Below are positions 1 to 9,200 of a stretch of 64,000 nucleotides of DNA, piece after piece. Where the stretch lies: the NCBI RefSeq assembly GCF_016909075.1, contig NZ_JAFBFC010000004.1, positions 248,001 through 312,000 on the forward strand, in the 5' to 3' direction. The translations under genes were made by a program, and so were the position numbers. The notes under the pieces are model-generated. The model was not told where the DNA came from. It saw only the letters and a list, made by a program, of their open reading frames with translations, and ran no database searches. Source of the DNA: Priestia iocasae. GTDB lineage: Bacteria; Bacillota; Bacilli; Bacillales; Bacillaceae_H. Position 1 is the stretch's first letter, and the number at the start of each line of letters is the position of its first letter.

Positions 1-27
1 TGCTTTTTATTCATCGAAAAGCGATGA

Positions 28-58
28 TTGTTACAAATAGATTCATTTCCTGTATAAT
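28..58 (+). promoter_or_regulatory. Candidate sigma-A promoter for topB
   Basis: A perfect TATAAT at 53-58 is preceded by GTTACA at 30-35 (17-bp spacer), or TTGTTA at 28-33 with a 19-bp spacer. It lies just upstream of the topB ribosome binding site. The -35 is imperfect. Confidence 0.5.
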
Positions 59-86
59 AAAACGAGTGAATTGGAGGTATACATAT

Positions 87-2174
87 ATGAAATCATTAGT
101 CTTAGCAGAAAAACCAAGTGTAGCCAGAGAGATTGCACGTGTTTTAGGTTGCACGCAAACTAAAAGGAACTACATTGAAGGACCTAACTATGTAGTAACA
201 TGGGCACTTGGACATTTAGTTGAATTACAAACACCAGAAGATTATGATAATCGCTATAAAACGTGGAGAATAGAAGATTTACCGATTATGCCGGATCAAA
301 TGAAGTTAAAAGTTATTCGTAAAACAAGTCCACAGTTCCGAACGGTCTCTGACTTAGCAAAACGTAAAGATATAAAAGAGCTGATTGTCGCAACGGATGC
401 AGGACGAGAAGGCGAACTTGTCGCACGCTGGATTATTGAGAAGGTACGTTGGAATAAACCGTTTAAGCGTCTATGGATTTCGTCACAAACCGATAAAGCC
501 ATTAAAGATGGTTTTAAAAATCTCCAACAAGGTGAGCAATTTAACCGTTTATATGAATCAGCAGTTTGTCGTTCAGAAGCTGATTGGTTAATAGGTTTAA
601 ATGTAACGCGTGCCCTTACTACGAAGTATGAAGAGCCATTATCAGCAGGACGCGTTCAAACACCAACTCTTGCAATGATTTTAGAGCGTGAACAAGTCAT
701 CACCACGTTCAAGCCTGTAGAGTATTGGACACTTTCAGCAGAGTTTCGTTCGTTTACTGCGCAGTGGCAACGTCAAAATGAAAAACGATTGTTTAATAAA
801 GAAGAAGCAGAGCGTATTTGTGAAAAAGCAAGTGGAAAAGAAGCAATCGTTAAGTTAATTCAACGTAAAGAACATGTTGAAGTACAGCCTCTTCCATATG
901 ATTTAAATGAATTACAAAGAGATGCTAATAAACGCTTCGGTTTTTCAGCTAAAAAAACGTTAAATGTTCTACAAAAGTTATATGAACAACATAAGCTTGT
1001 CACATATCCAAGAACAGACTCTAGGTATTTAACGACCGACATGGTAGGCACAATGAAGGAACGATTAGAAAGCATATCCGGTGTTTATAGAGACGAAGTG
1101 AAACCACTGTTAGGCAAACAACCTATTTTACCAAAGCGTGTGGTAAATAATGAAAAAGTAACTGATCACCATGCAATCATTGTCACAGACGAGCCTGTAC
1201 ATTTAGGGGAGCTATCAGCGGATGAACGCAAATTATATGATATCATTGCGAAGCGATTTATTTCACTTTTCTATCCTGTTCATAAGTATGAAGTGATAAA
1301 AGTAGAGCTTAGTATCAATGATGAAAGGTTTGTCACAAGCGGAAAACAAGTGATTGAAGCGGGGTTTAAAAAAATAGATGGAAAAGAGTCTGAGGAAGAA
1401 CATGTGGCTCTTGAAAATATAAAAGAGGGTAGTACTCTACATGTACAAAACGTCTCTCTAAGAAATGGATTTACTGAACCGCCGCAACGTTTTTCAGAAG
1501 CAGATTTACTAGGACAAATGGAAAAGCATAGTCTTGGAACACCTGCTACAAGAGCTGATATTATTGAGAAGTTACTTCAAAATGAATCAATTGACCGTCA
1601 AAATAATCGTCTTCACCCAACAAAAAAAGGAAAGCAACTGATAGACCTTGTTTCAGATGAATTAAAATCACCAGAATTAACGGCGAAGTGGGAGAAAGAG
1701 TTAGAAGCAATTGCTAAAGGAAAAGGGAATGCCAAGCAGTTCTTAGCCAATATTCGCCAACAAACAAAGTCGCTTGTTCATGAAGTGAAAAACAGCGAAA
1801 AAACGTATCGACCACATAACTTAACGGGTTCAAAATGCCCTGAGTGTGGAGAATTGTTAAAAGAGAAGAAAACAAAACAAGGTAAGATGTTGATATGTTC
1901 GAGCCGAGAATGTAGCTACAAACGCTTTAAAGATCCGAAGCTATCAAATCGTCGATGTCCACAATGTCATAAAAAGATGGAGATTCACGAAGGGAAAGCA
2001 GGTACCTATTTTCAATGTCGTCTCTGTCAAGTTGTGGAAAAAGCGGAAGATAAGAAAAAGAAAGTATCGAAGCGAGAAGAAAAGCAGTTATTGAAAAAAT
2101 ACAGTGATGATAATGCGTTTGGTTCAAGTTTAGGAGATGCTTTAAAACAAGCGTTGCAAGGCAAGAAAGAATAG
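87..2174 (+). CDS. topB: DNA topoisomerase III
   Basis: Type IA topoisomerase that cuts and rejoins one DNA strand through a tyrosyl intermediate; family members decatenate replication and recombination intermediates, often with RecQ. The start at 87 follows GGAGG at 73-77; an upstream in-frame ATG at 24 has no ribosome site. The product is 695 aa, near the roughly 700-730 aa of Bacillus TopB. A Toprim domain opens the protein (LAEKPS near residue 8, ATDAGREGE near 105-113). The active-site segment TYPRTDSRY places the catalytic tyrosine at 307. The C-terminus carries two zinc-ribbon-like Cys clusters (CPEC...CSSREC and CPQC...CRLC) and a lysine-rich tail. The gene stands alone and ends at a terminator. 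Confidence 0.96.
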   Translation: MKSLVLAEKPSVAREIARVLGCTQTKRNYIEGPNYVVTWALGHLVELQTPEDYDNRYKTWRIEDLPIMPDQMKLKVIRKTSPQFRTVSDLAKRKDIKELIVATDAGREGELVARWIIEKVRWNKPFKRLWISSQTDKAIKDGFKNLQQGEQFNRLYESAVCRSEADWLIGLNVTRALTTKYEEPLSAGRVQTPTLAMILEREQVITTFKPVEYWTLSAEFRSFTAQWQRQNEKRLFNKEEAERICEKASGKEAIVKLIQRKEHVEVQPLPYDLNELQRDANKRFGFSAKKTLNVLQKLYEQHKLVTYPRTDSRYLTTDMVGTMKERLESISGVYRDEVKPLLGKQPILPKRVVNNEKVTDHHAIIVTDEPVHLGELSADERKLYDIIAKRFISLFYPVHKYEVIKVELSINDERFVTSGKQVIEAGFKKIDGKESEEEHVALENIKEGSTLHVQNVSLRNGFTEPPQRFSEADLLGQMEKHSLGTPATRADIIEKLLQNESIDRQNNRLHPTKKGKQLIDLVSDELKSPELTAKWEKELEAIAKGKGNAKQFLANIRQQTKSLVHEVKNSEKTYRPHNLTGSKCPECGELLKEKKTKQGKMLICSSRECSYKRFKDPKLSNRRCPQCHKKMEIHEGKAGTYFQCRLCQVVEKAEDKKKKVSKREEKQLLKKYSDDNAFGSSLGDALKQALQGKKE

Positions 2175-2189
2175 AAGGATTTAGCGAAA

Positions 2190-2226
2190 TAGAAGCCTAA
2201 CTAGGGGGCTTCTATTTTTATTTTTT
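2190..2226 (+). terminator. Rho-independent terminator of topB
   Basis: Stem AGAAGCC (2191-2197) pairs with GGCTTCT (2207-2213), followed by a T-rich tract. Confidence 0.8.
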
Positions 2227-2403
2227 AAGAAAACGAAGAAAAAAGTTAATCTTTCATCACTTTAATCCAGTAAAAGGAAAAGTTGTGTCGTTAAATGTGT
2301 CATTCAATAAAAAAAATAAAGATTTCCAATAAATTTTTCTATTAATCTAGTAAGAATACGGTTACAATGTATGAAGCGTCTGTTTTTTTTAGGAGGTTCA
2401 CTA

Positions 2404-3255
2404 TTGAAAAGAAAAATTGCATGGGTAACAGACAGTGTGTCATGTATTCCCCCACAGTTAGCAAAGGAAAAAGGAATGTATGTTGTTCCTTTATCTCTCA
2501 TTTTTGGAGAAACCATTTACAAAGATGGTATTGATTTAACAGTTGAAGAATTTTACGCTCAATTAAAAGAAGCAGATAAACTACCAACAACAAGTCAGCC
2601 TTCTGTTGGAGAGTTTGTTGAGCTATATGAAAAGTTAAAAGAAGAATATGAAATGGGAATTGCAATACATGTGACGTCAAAAGTAAGTGGAACATACAAT
2701 TCGTCAGTTATGGCTGCTGAAATGGCTGGATTTCCAATGGTGCATATTGATTCGAAGATTGGTGCAAAAGCACTAGAATATATGATGTTAGAAGGTATTC
2801 GACTAGAGCAAGAAGGTGTGTCTACAGAAGAAATCGTTACACGTCTTCAACAAATGCCGAATGAAGTAAGAGGTCTTAATTTGATTGGTAGCTTAGAGCA
2901 GATGCACAAAGGTGGTCGCGTCTCTGGTTTAGGCTTGCTATTAGGTAATTTATTTCAAATTAAACCGATTTTAGAGTTTCAAGATGGAGCTCTTGTCCCT
3001 CTTGAAAAAGTTCGTACGATGAAAAAAGCCGAAAATCGAATTTTTGAGCTGTTTAAACAGTCATATGATTCGTATTCTTTATACGGAGTTTCGATTATCC
3101 ACAGTGAAATCCTTGAAAAAGCCGAGGAATGGAAGCAGCGATTATTAGAAATTGATCCGAATTTTAATGTAGAAATTGGACCTTTAAGCCCTGTAGTTGG
3201 CACCCATGTTGGTGCTGGAACAATTGGGTTAATGTGGTTTGAACGAAGAACTTAA
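2404..3255 (+). CDS. DegV family fatty-acid-binding protein
   Basis: DegV/FakB-type protein of 283 aa. The family binds a long-chain fatty acid and, in FakA/FakB systems, presents it for phosphorylation. The TTG at 2404 is preferred because AGGAGG at 2391-2396 sits 7 bases ahead; an in-frame ATG at 2371 lies upstream of that site. Family signatures are visible: the N-terminal IAWVTDSVSCIP segment, the TTSQPSVGEF loop, the SGTYNSS lipid headgroup loop and a C-terminal GPLSPVVGTHVGAGTIG segment. No fatty acid kinase gene is adjacent, so partner and ligand are not known. Monocistronic, with a terminator shared with the convergent gene downstream. Confidence 0.92.
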   Translation: MKRKIAWVTDSVSCIPPQLAKEKGMYVVPLSLIFGETIYKDGIDLTVEEFYAQLKEADKLPTTSQPSVGEFVELYEKLKEEYEMGIAIHVTSKVSGTYNSSVMAAEMAGFPMVHIDSKIGAKALEYMMLEGIRLEQEGVSTEEIVTRLQQMPNEVRGLNLIGSLEQMHKGGRVSGLGLLLGNLFQIKPILEFQDGALVPLEKVRTMKKAENRIFELFKQSYDSYSLYGVSIIHSEILEKAEEWKQRLLEIDPNFNVEIGPLSPVVGTHVGAGTIGLMWFERRT

Positions 3256-3278
3256 AAAAGTCCTTGCTTAGCAAAAGC

Positions 3279-3328
3279 AAAAAGCAGCAGTGTCAAAAAG
3301 AGTATTCTTTAGACACTGCTGCTTTTTT
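3279..3328. terminator. Bidirectional terminator between degV-like and cupredoxin genes
   Basis: AAAGCAGCAGTGTC (3281-3294) pairs with GACACTGCTGCTTT (3312-3325). A-tract on one side and T-tract on the other serve both converging genes. Confidence 0.88.
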
Positions 3329-3770
3329 AATCAACAATTAAATAAGCAATCATTGGACCGTTGTTTTCGATACGAGCATGAGTTTTGCAAATCAGTCGAT
3401 AAATGCCAGCTTTATCAAATTGAACTGACAAAAGAGTTTCTTCTCCTTTTTTTACCGTCCCTTTGTAATGTGTCCCTTCTATAATAAAAGGGTGTTCTTT
3501 TCCATTTACACCATAGATGCTAAGTAGCACTTCTTTTCCCTTCGGAATCATGACGGTACCTGGATCCCAACGATATGATTCTATTTCTTTTCCGTCTTCG
3601 GTTTCTGATGAAAACTCTCCCGTAACCATATTAATTACGAACTTTTGTTGTGTTTGTTCTCCATTTGTTACTTGCACGTCTGTATTGGATACATACCAAC
3701 TAACTAGTCCAACCGCTAATGCAAGTGCGAGTATTGTAAGCCACTTTCTTTTAACAATCATCAACTTCAC
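3327..3770 (-). CDS. Membrane-anchored cupredoxin-domain protein
   Basis: 147-aa protein with an uncleaved N-terminal membrane anchor (about residues 10-27) and an extracytoplasmic cupredoxin-like beta domain. The GTG start at 3770 follows AGGAGG with 7-base spacing. Possible copper ligands are the His in KEHPFII and the Cys, His and Met of the C-terminal LICKTHARIENNGPM segment. The Cys-x2-His order fits a copper site, but the spacing to Met is longer than in classical blue copper proteins. The role could be electron transfer, copper handling or purely structural. It is monocistronic and convergent with the degV-like gene; no oxidase or copper exporter is adjacent. Confidence 0.72.
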   Translation of the reverse strand: MKLMIVKRKWLTILALALAVGLVSWYVSNTDVQVTNGEQTQQKFVINMVTGEFSSETEDGKEIESYRWDPGTVMIPKGKEVLLSIYGVNGKEHPFIIEGTHYKGTVKKGEETLLSVQFDKAGIYRLICKTHARIENNGPMIAYLIVD

Positions 3771-3852
3771 AAAAATTCCTCCTGACTCTTCTTTTAATTT
3801 ATTTATATGTTAAAAAGAAGAGAGAACTTGTCTTTTTTTACAAAAAAAATAT

Positions 3853-3870
3853 TTGTGAAAAACTTCACAA
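3853..3870. promoter_or_regulatory. Rex-type operator 1, upstream of nox
   Basis: TTGTGAA-AAAC-TTCACAA is a perfect 7+4+7 palindrome matching the Gram-positive Rex consensus TTGTGAA-N4-TTCACAA. It lies six bases upstream of the -35 element. Confidence 0.82.
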
Positions 3871-3876
3871 ATATAG

Positions 3877-3905
3877 TTGAAAACTATTTATACGGTGTGT
3901 ATAAT
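3877..3905 (+). promoter_or_regulatory. Sigma-A promoter of nox
   Basis: TTGAAA (3877-3882), a 17-bp spacer, then a perfect TATAAT (3900-3905). It is flanked by one Rex-type box upstream and two downstream. Confidence 0.85.
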
Positions 3906-3921
3906 AAAAACTGTAAAGGAT

Positions 3922-3939
3922 ATGTGAAGTTTTTCACAA
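3922..3939. promoter_or_regulatory. Rex-type operator 2, downstream of nox promoter
   Basis: ATGTGAA-GTTT-TTCACAA matches the Rex consensus in all but the first base. It lies just past the expected transcription start, where a bound protein would block elongation or initiation. Confidence 0.78.
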
Positions 3940-3943
3940 TTAT

Positions 3944-3961
3944 ATGTGAAAAACTTCACAA
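3944..3961. promoter_or_regulatory. Rex-type operator 3, in nox leader
   Basis: ATGTGAA-AAAC-TTCACAA; its centre is 22 bp from box 2, about two helical turns, so both could be bound on one DNA face. Confidence 0.78.
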
Positions 3962-3985
3962 ACAAAATCCTAGGAGGGTGTTTAC

Positions 3986-5320
3986 ATGAAAATTGCAGTT
4001 GTAGGATGCACGCACGCTGGTACAGCGGCTGTGAAAAATATGGCAACACTTTATCCACAAGCTGAAATTACCGTTTATGAAAAAAATGACAATGTTTCAT
4101 TTTTATCTTGTGGAATCGCTCTTTATGTTGGAGGAGTCGTAAAAGACGCAAATGGTTTATTTTACTCATCACCAGATGAATTGAAAAATTTGGGTGTAAA
4201 CATGAAAATGAAACATGAAGTATTAAATATTGATACAGCATTAAAAACAATTAAAGTGAAAAATATTGAAACAAACGAACAATTCGAAGACTCTTTTGAT
4301 AAATTAGTTATGACAACAGGATCATGGCCAATTATTCCGAATTTAGAAGGAATTGATCTTGAAAATATCGTATTATCTAAAAACTTTGTTCATGCAAATA
4401 ATATTATTGAAAAAGCAAAAAAAGCGAAGAAGATTGCCGTCATTGGTGCTGGATATATCGGTGTAGAGCTAGTTGAAGCCTTTGAAGTGTATGGGAAAGA
4501 AGTAACATTCATTGATGGAGCAGATCGAATCTTAAGTAAATATTTAGATCCAGAATTTACGTCAGTTGTTGAAGAAGAACTAACCAATCGTGGCGTCATG
4601 TTAGCGATGAACCAATCTGTTACTAAATTTGAAGGTTCAAATGGAAAAGTAGAGAAGGTAATCACGACAAAAGGTGAGTATGAAGCAGATTTAGTCATTT
4701 TATGCGTAGGATTCAGACCTAATACAGACTTAGTAAAAGGACAAGTTGACATGTTAGAAAATGGCGCAATTATTGTGGATGAGTACATGCGTACAAGTAA
4801 CAAAGATGTGTTTGCGGCAGGAGATAGCTGTGCCATTTACTATAACCCAACTCGTCAGCACGCGTATATCCCATTAGCAACAAATGCTGTTCGTATGGGA
4901 ACGTTAGTAGCTCAAAACTTAATGAAGCCAACCATTAAGTATATGGGTACTCAAGGAACATCAGGTTTACACATTTATGACTATAATATGGCATCAACAG
5001 GTGTGACGGAAACAGCTGCTTCATTTTTCGGTATGAATGTGAAAAGTATCACAATCTCTGAGAACAATCGACCTGAGTTTATGCCGACATACGAAAAAAT
5101 TACGTTGAAATTAGTGTATGAGGAAGAGTCAAGACGAATTGTAGGGGCACAAGTTATTTCGAAGGTGGACGTCACACAAGCCATTAACACATTGTCTGTT
5201 TGTATTCAAAATGATATGACTGTTGATCAGCTCGGTTTTGTTGACTTCTTCTTCCAACCGCATTTTAATAAGCCATGGAACTTTTTAAATCAAGCAGGTC
5301 TGCAAGCATTAAGCTCTTAA
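3986..5320 (+). CDS. nox: NADH oxidase (probably water-forming)
   Basis: Flavoprotein of 444 aa from the pyridine nucleotide-disulfide oxidoreductase class III family, which oxidises NADH with O2 and regenerates NAD+ in the cytoplasm. The FAD-binding start MKIAVVGCTHAGT has His10, and SFLSCG has the redox-active Cys42; both match NADH oxidases and peroxidases. His10 argues against CoA-disulfide reductase, the main alternative. A second dinucleotide fold (VIGAGYIGVELVEAF, about 152-166), an FAD motif (VFAAGDS) and a dimerisation domain follow. AGGAGGG lies 8 bases before the ATG. Three Rex-type boxes around the promoter suggest induction when NADH/NAD+ is high. Monocistronic. Confidence 0.9.
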   Translation: MKIAVVGCTHAGTAAVKNMATLYPQAEITVYEKNDNVSFLSCGIALYVGGVVKDANGLFYSSPDELKNLGVNMKMKHEVLNIDTALKTIKVKNIETNEQFEDSFDKLVMTTGSWPIIPNLEGIDLENIVLSKNFVHANNIIEKAKKAKKIAVIGAGYIGVELVEAFEVYGKEVTFIDGADRILSKYLDPEFTSVVEEELTNRGVMLAMNQSVTKFEGSNGKVEKVITTKGEYEADLVILCVGFRPNTDLVKGQVDMLENGAIIVDEYMRTSNKDVFAAGDSCAIYYNPTRQHAYIPLATNAVRMGTLVAQNLMKPTIKYMGTQGTSGLHIYDYNMASTGVTETAASFFGMNVKSITISENNRPEFMPTYEKITLKLVYEEESRRIVGAQVISKVDVTQAINTLSVCIQNDMTVDQLGFVDFFFQPHFNKPWNFLNQAGLQALSS

Positions 5321-5324
5321 CATA

Positions 5325-5357
5325 AAGTAAGTCAGGGTTACCTGGCTTACTTTTTCT
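5325..5357 (+). terminator. Terminator of nox
   Basis: AAGTAAGTCAGG (5325-5336) pairs with CCTGGCTTACTT (5341-5352), followed by a T-rich stretch. Confidence 0.88.
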
Positions 5358-5401
5358 ATTTCCTTTAGAATTAAGTTAACTTAGTTTAAAGGATGGATAT
5401 G

Positions 5402-6091
5402 ATGAGAAGATTTGTGATAAGTGATATACATGGTAGTTATAATGAAATGATGAGGTTATTTGAATATGTAAAATTAAATCCCGGAGTAGATCAGCTAGTC
5501 GTAGTAGGTGACATGATTAATCGAGGCCCAGATAGTGGACCTGTATTAAAGGAAATCCATACGCTTGAGCAATCATGTTCCAACGTTCATGTAACCATTG
5601 GTAACCATGAAGAAATGATGCTTTGGTATGTTGGGGAAAAGTCTGATATGTGGACACATTTTGGAGGAAGACAAGCAGCTGAAAGTATTAATCTAGCTTT
5701 TCGTCATGAAGGAGCAAGTGCAATAGTAAATTGGGTTCGACAGTTACCCCTTACATATGAAGACGAGGCATTTATTTATTCACACGCTGGTTTTCAACTA
5801 CCTTATCACGTAGAAAAGATAAATCGTAATTACCTATGGCAGAAAAAGAAAGAGTTTTATGCTATTGATAAAAAACAGCTTTTAAGTGAAACAGATAAAA
5901 AGTGTGTGGTTCATGGTCACACCCCTACAACACGCGTCACACATGATGGTGCAAGAATTGCTATCGATTTAGGTGCACAAGTCACAACAAAACCGAAGCT
6001 AGCACTTGTTGAATTAGAAGAAGAGCTTGTATATGTATACGATTTTTATACGAAAACAATTAAAATTGAACAGATAAAAAAGACAAGTTGA
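5402..6091 (+). CDS. Metallophosphoesterase, PPP (serine/threonine phosphatase-like) family
   Basis: Cytosolic binuclear-metal phosphatase of 229 aa. The PPP signature set is complete: SDIHG (residues 7-11), VVGDMINRGPDS, a GNHEEM block, and later the metal-binding His residues in YSHAG and VHGHTP. Small bacterial members dephosphorylate proteins or hydrolyse diadenosine polyphosphates; the sequence cannot separate these. In-frame ATGs occur at 5393, 5399 and 5402. The AAAGGA at 5388-5393 gives the best spacing to 5402. It stands alone after nox with its own terminator, whose hairpin includes the stop codon. Confidence 0.85.
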   Translation: MRRFVISDIHGSYNEMMRLFEYVKLNPGVDQLVVVGDMINRGPDSGPVLKEIHTLEQSCSNVHVTIGNHEEMMLWYVGEKSDMWTHFGGRQAAESINLAFRHEGASAIVNWVRQLPLTYEDEAFIYSHAGFQLPYHVEKINRNYLWQKKKEFYAIDKKQLLSETDKKCVVHGHTPTTRVTHDGARIAIDLGAQVTTKPKLALVELEEELVYVYDFYTKTIKIEQIKKTS

Positions 6092-6113
6092 CTTTTTAAA
6101 CTTGTCTTTTTTC
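6078..6113 (+). terminator. Terminator of the phosphatase gene
   Basis: AAAGACAAG/CTTGTCTTT stem with A and T tracts; the ascending arm overlaps the end of the coding region. Confidence 0.78.
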
Positions 6114-6162
6114 GTCAATAATAGAAGGAAAATTTACGATGACTCGTTCAGCACATTAATGT

Positions 6163-6192
6163 TTGACCAACAAACGTTTGTTGAGCTAACAT
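6163..6192 (+). promoter_or_regulatory. RND pump promoter with palindromic operator in the spacer
   Basis: TTGACC (6163-6168) and TAACAT (6187-6192) form a candidate promoter with an 18-bp spacer. The spacer region holds a perfect 16-bp palindrome, CAACAAACGTTTGTTG (6168-6183), positioned like a repressor operator of the TetR kind. The cognate regulator is not identified. Confidence 0.62.
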
Positions 6193-6218
6193 TATGCGCG
6201 TAAGGGAGGTTATTACTA

Positions 6219-9200
6219 ATGTTTGAGAAATTTTTAGAGCGAGGAAAGCTCATACTTGTTTTATTTTTTGTAGCTCTCATTGTAGGTGGATATTTATTTT
6301 ACACTTTACCAAAGCGTGAGCTACCTGAATTCAAACCAAATATCGTATCAATATCAACGGTTTACCCTGGGGCGAATGCTGAACAAATAGAACGTGATGT
6401 AACAGACAAATTTGAGAAGGCGCTAGATGATATTAGAGGAATTGATTCTGTAAACTCAGTTTCAACGCGTGAATTTTCAAATGTAATTATTGAAATTAAT
6501 GATGGTGCTGAATTTCAAGAGGTGGCGGATGAAATTCAACAAGTGATGTTAGATTCATCGAAAAATTTACCAGATGGAGCATTAGATCCAACGTTTAACG
6601 ATGACTTCGGAAAATCACCGATATCCTCGTACATGTTTGTTGCTAATAATGAACAAACACTCGCAGAGTCAAAGCAAGCAATCAATGAACTAAAAGAAAA
6701 ACTTCTTGAAGTAAAAGGTGTCAGCGATGTTGTAATTAAAGGATTCTCAGAAGAAGAAGCTGTATTTGTAGCTGATAGTCAGAAGCTAATAGAGAATGGC
6801 TTAAATGTGTCTTCGATTATTCAAGCAATTAACAACGAGTTTGATACAACGCCACTAGGAAACGTTCAACAAGATAATAAGGAGTACACATTATCTTTAG
6901 AAAACTTTAAATCTGTTGAACAAGTAGAAGAGATTACACTTCAATCTAAGACGAAAAATGAAGCAATGAAACTTAGTGAACTTGGTTCATTTGAATATCG
7001 CGAAAAAGAAGTAGAGGACATTGTAACGTATAAGGGACAGCCAGCTTATTCGTTAACCGTAAATGTAGAGCAAGGATTGGATATTCCAACCATCTTCACA
7101 AAAGTAGATCAGGTTGTAAAAGATAACGAGAAGGCACTACCTACCAATGTTGATCTTGTAACATATTATTCACAAAAAGCGGATGTCGATTCTATCTTTA
7201 AAGATTTGACTCGTGATGCGTTGTTAGCGGTTATTGCCGTTATAATCATTACGACGTTAGGCTTAACATTAAGTGGAGCCTTTATCGTGTCATTGGCTAT
7301 TCCATTTTCAATTACGCTAGGTGCCATACCACTTCCGTTTTTAGATGTGGACCTTAACCAAATTTCGGTCATTGGCTTAATTATTGCCCTTGGAATCCTT
7401 GTTGATGATGCTATCGTTGTTAACGATAATATTTTACGAAACTATAAAGAACAAGGTAGGATTTTACCTGCAACTATAAATGGAATTAAAGAAGTGTGGG
7501 GTTCAATTATTACCTCTACTTTAGCCGTTGTATTTGCATTCTTACCACTTGTATTTTTATCAGGAGGAAACGGAGCATTCATTCGTTCACTGCCGACGGT
7601 TTTAGTGCTTACCATTATTGCGTCTATGGTTATTTCGTTAACTCTTGTTCCCATTTATCAATACGCTGTGAATAAAAACAAGGATGGGAAGAAGAACAGT
7701 GAACGTGAACCAGGCCTTATTGGTAAACCATTAAGAAGGTTATCTGATTTTTACGCAGATAAAGTGGTAGCTAATGTACTAAAAAGACCATTTGCTGTGG
7801 GAATTGGTGGGGTAGTGGTTACGACCTTACTGTTTGGCTTAGCATTTTTAACACCGTTCGAATTTTTCCCAGCAGCCAATAAGAAAGAGGTTGTTGTTAA
7901 CGTAACGTTACCTGTTGAGAAGTCATTAACTGAAACTTATAAAACACTTGAAAAAATGACAGACGACATCAATAAGATAGAAGGAATTGAAGAAACCGCT
8001 ATTTTTGCAGGTAAAGGATTACCAAACTTATTTAATGAAGGTGTTAACAATGCTGGAAGCAATACAGGACAAATTGTGGCCCGCGTTGATAATGACAATG
8101 TAACGGCCACAGAGTTTATTGATAAGATGACAGAACCGCTTCGTGAATCATATCCCGATGCTGAAATTTTCTTAAATACGATTGTTCAGGGACCGCCAGT
8201 AGGTGCTCCAGTGACTGTTGATATTTCGGGAGAGGACTTTACGAAATTAAATGAAATTAAAAATGAACTTCGAAGTGATATTAAAGAAATTGATAACGGA
8301 CTCGTCATTGATGATGTGAAAGAGCCAGTTTCAACCGTAACATATGAGCTAAATCGTGAAGAAATGGCTAAGCAAGGACTAGATGCTAAATTTATCAGCG
8401 ATCAGCTACGCATCGTTACAGACGGCGTACCATTAGGATCTTATCAACGTGGTCAAGATGACATAGACTTGAAGTTGAAATTAGATGAAGAAACACACAA
8501 AAACGGTATTAATTTAGAAGAAATTAACGTACCTGTTCAAACAGAGGGACCTGTTCCCACGCTTGCACCATTGAGTGACTTTGTAACCGAAAAGAAAGTA
8601 GAAGAGTACAAAACGATCCCTCATAAAAACAGTGAGCGTACCATTACGTTAAAAGCATATCCAGGGAAATCTGAAACGTTTAAAGAAGACGTTCAAGAGA
8701 TTGTAAAAGACTTACAGAAGAAGTATGGAGAGGAAGGTTATCAGTTAACAACAGGCGGCGAAAACGATGACCAAACTCAATTCTTTGTGGAAATTACGCT
8801 TTTATTTGGTGTAGTCATGGTTCTTATTTATTTAACAATTGCCCTTCAGTTCAATTCATTCTTATTGCCATTACTAGTATTAGGAACTGTATATTTGGCG
8901 ATTGCAGGTGCAGTAACAGGACTATTTGTGACACAAACACCATTTAGCTTTATGGCAACAATGGGAATTGTCTCATTAGCAGGAATCGTTGTACGTAACT
9001 CGGTTGTCTTATTTGAGTTCATCGAACAGCGTCGCAAAGCAGGCATGGACTTAATTGAATCAATTATTGAAGCAGGTCGTTCACGTATTCGACCAATCTT
9101 ACTAACAGCTTTTACAGCACTTGTTTCATTACTACCGGTTGCATTTAGTAATGATCCTCTGTTTAAGCCGCTTGCGATTTCAATTGTGTCAGGTGTGTTG

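Noticed and set aside
3986-5320. CoA-disulfide reductase as the function of the nox product
   Set aside because: His10 together with Cys42 fits NADH oxidase/peroxidase; CoA-disulfide reductases normally lack that His.
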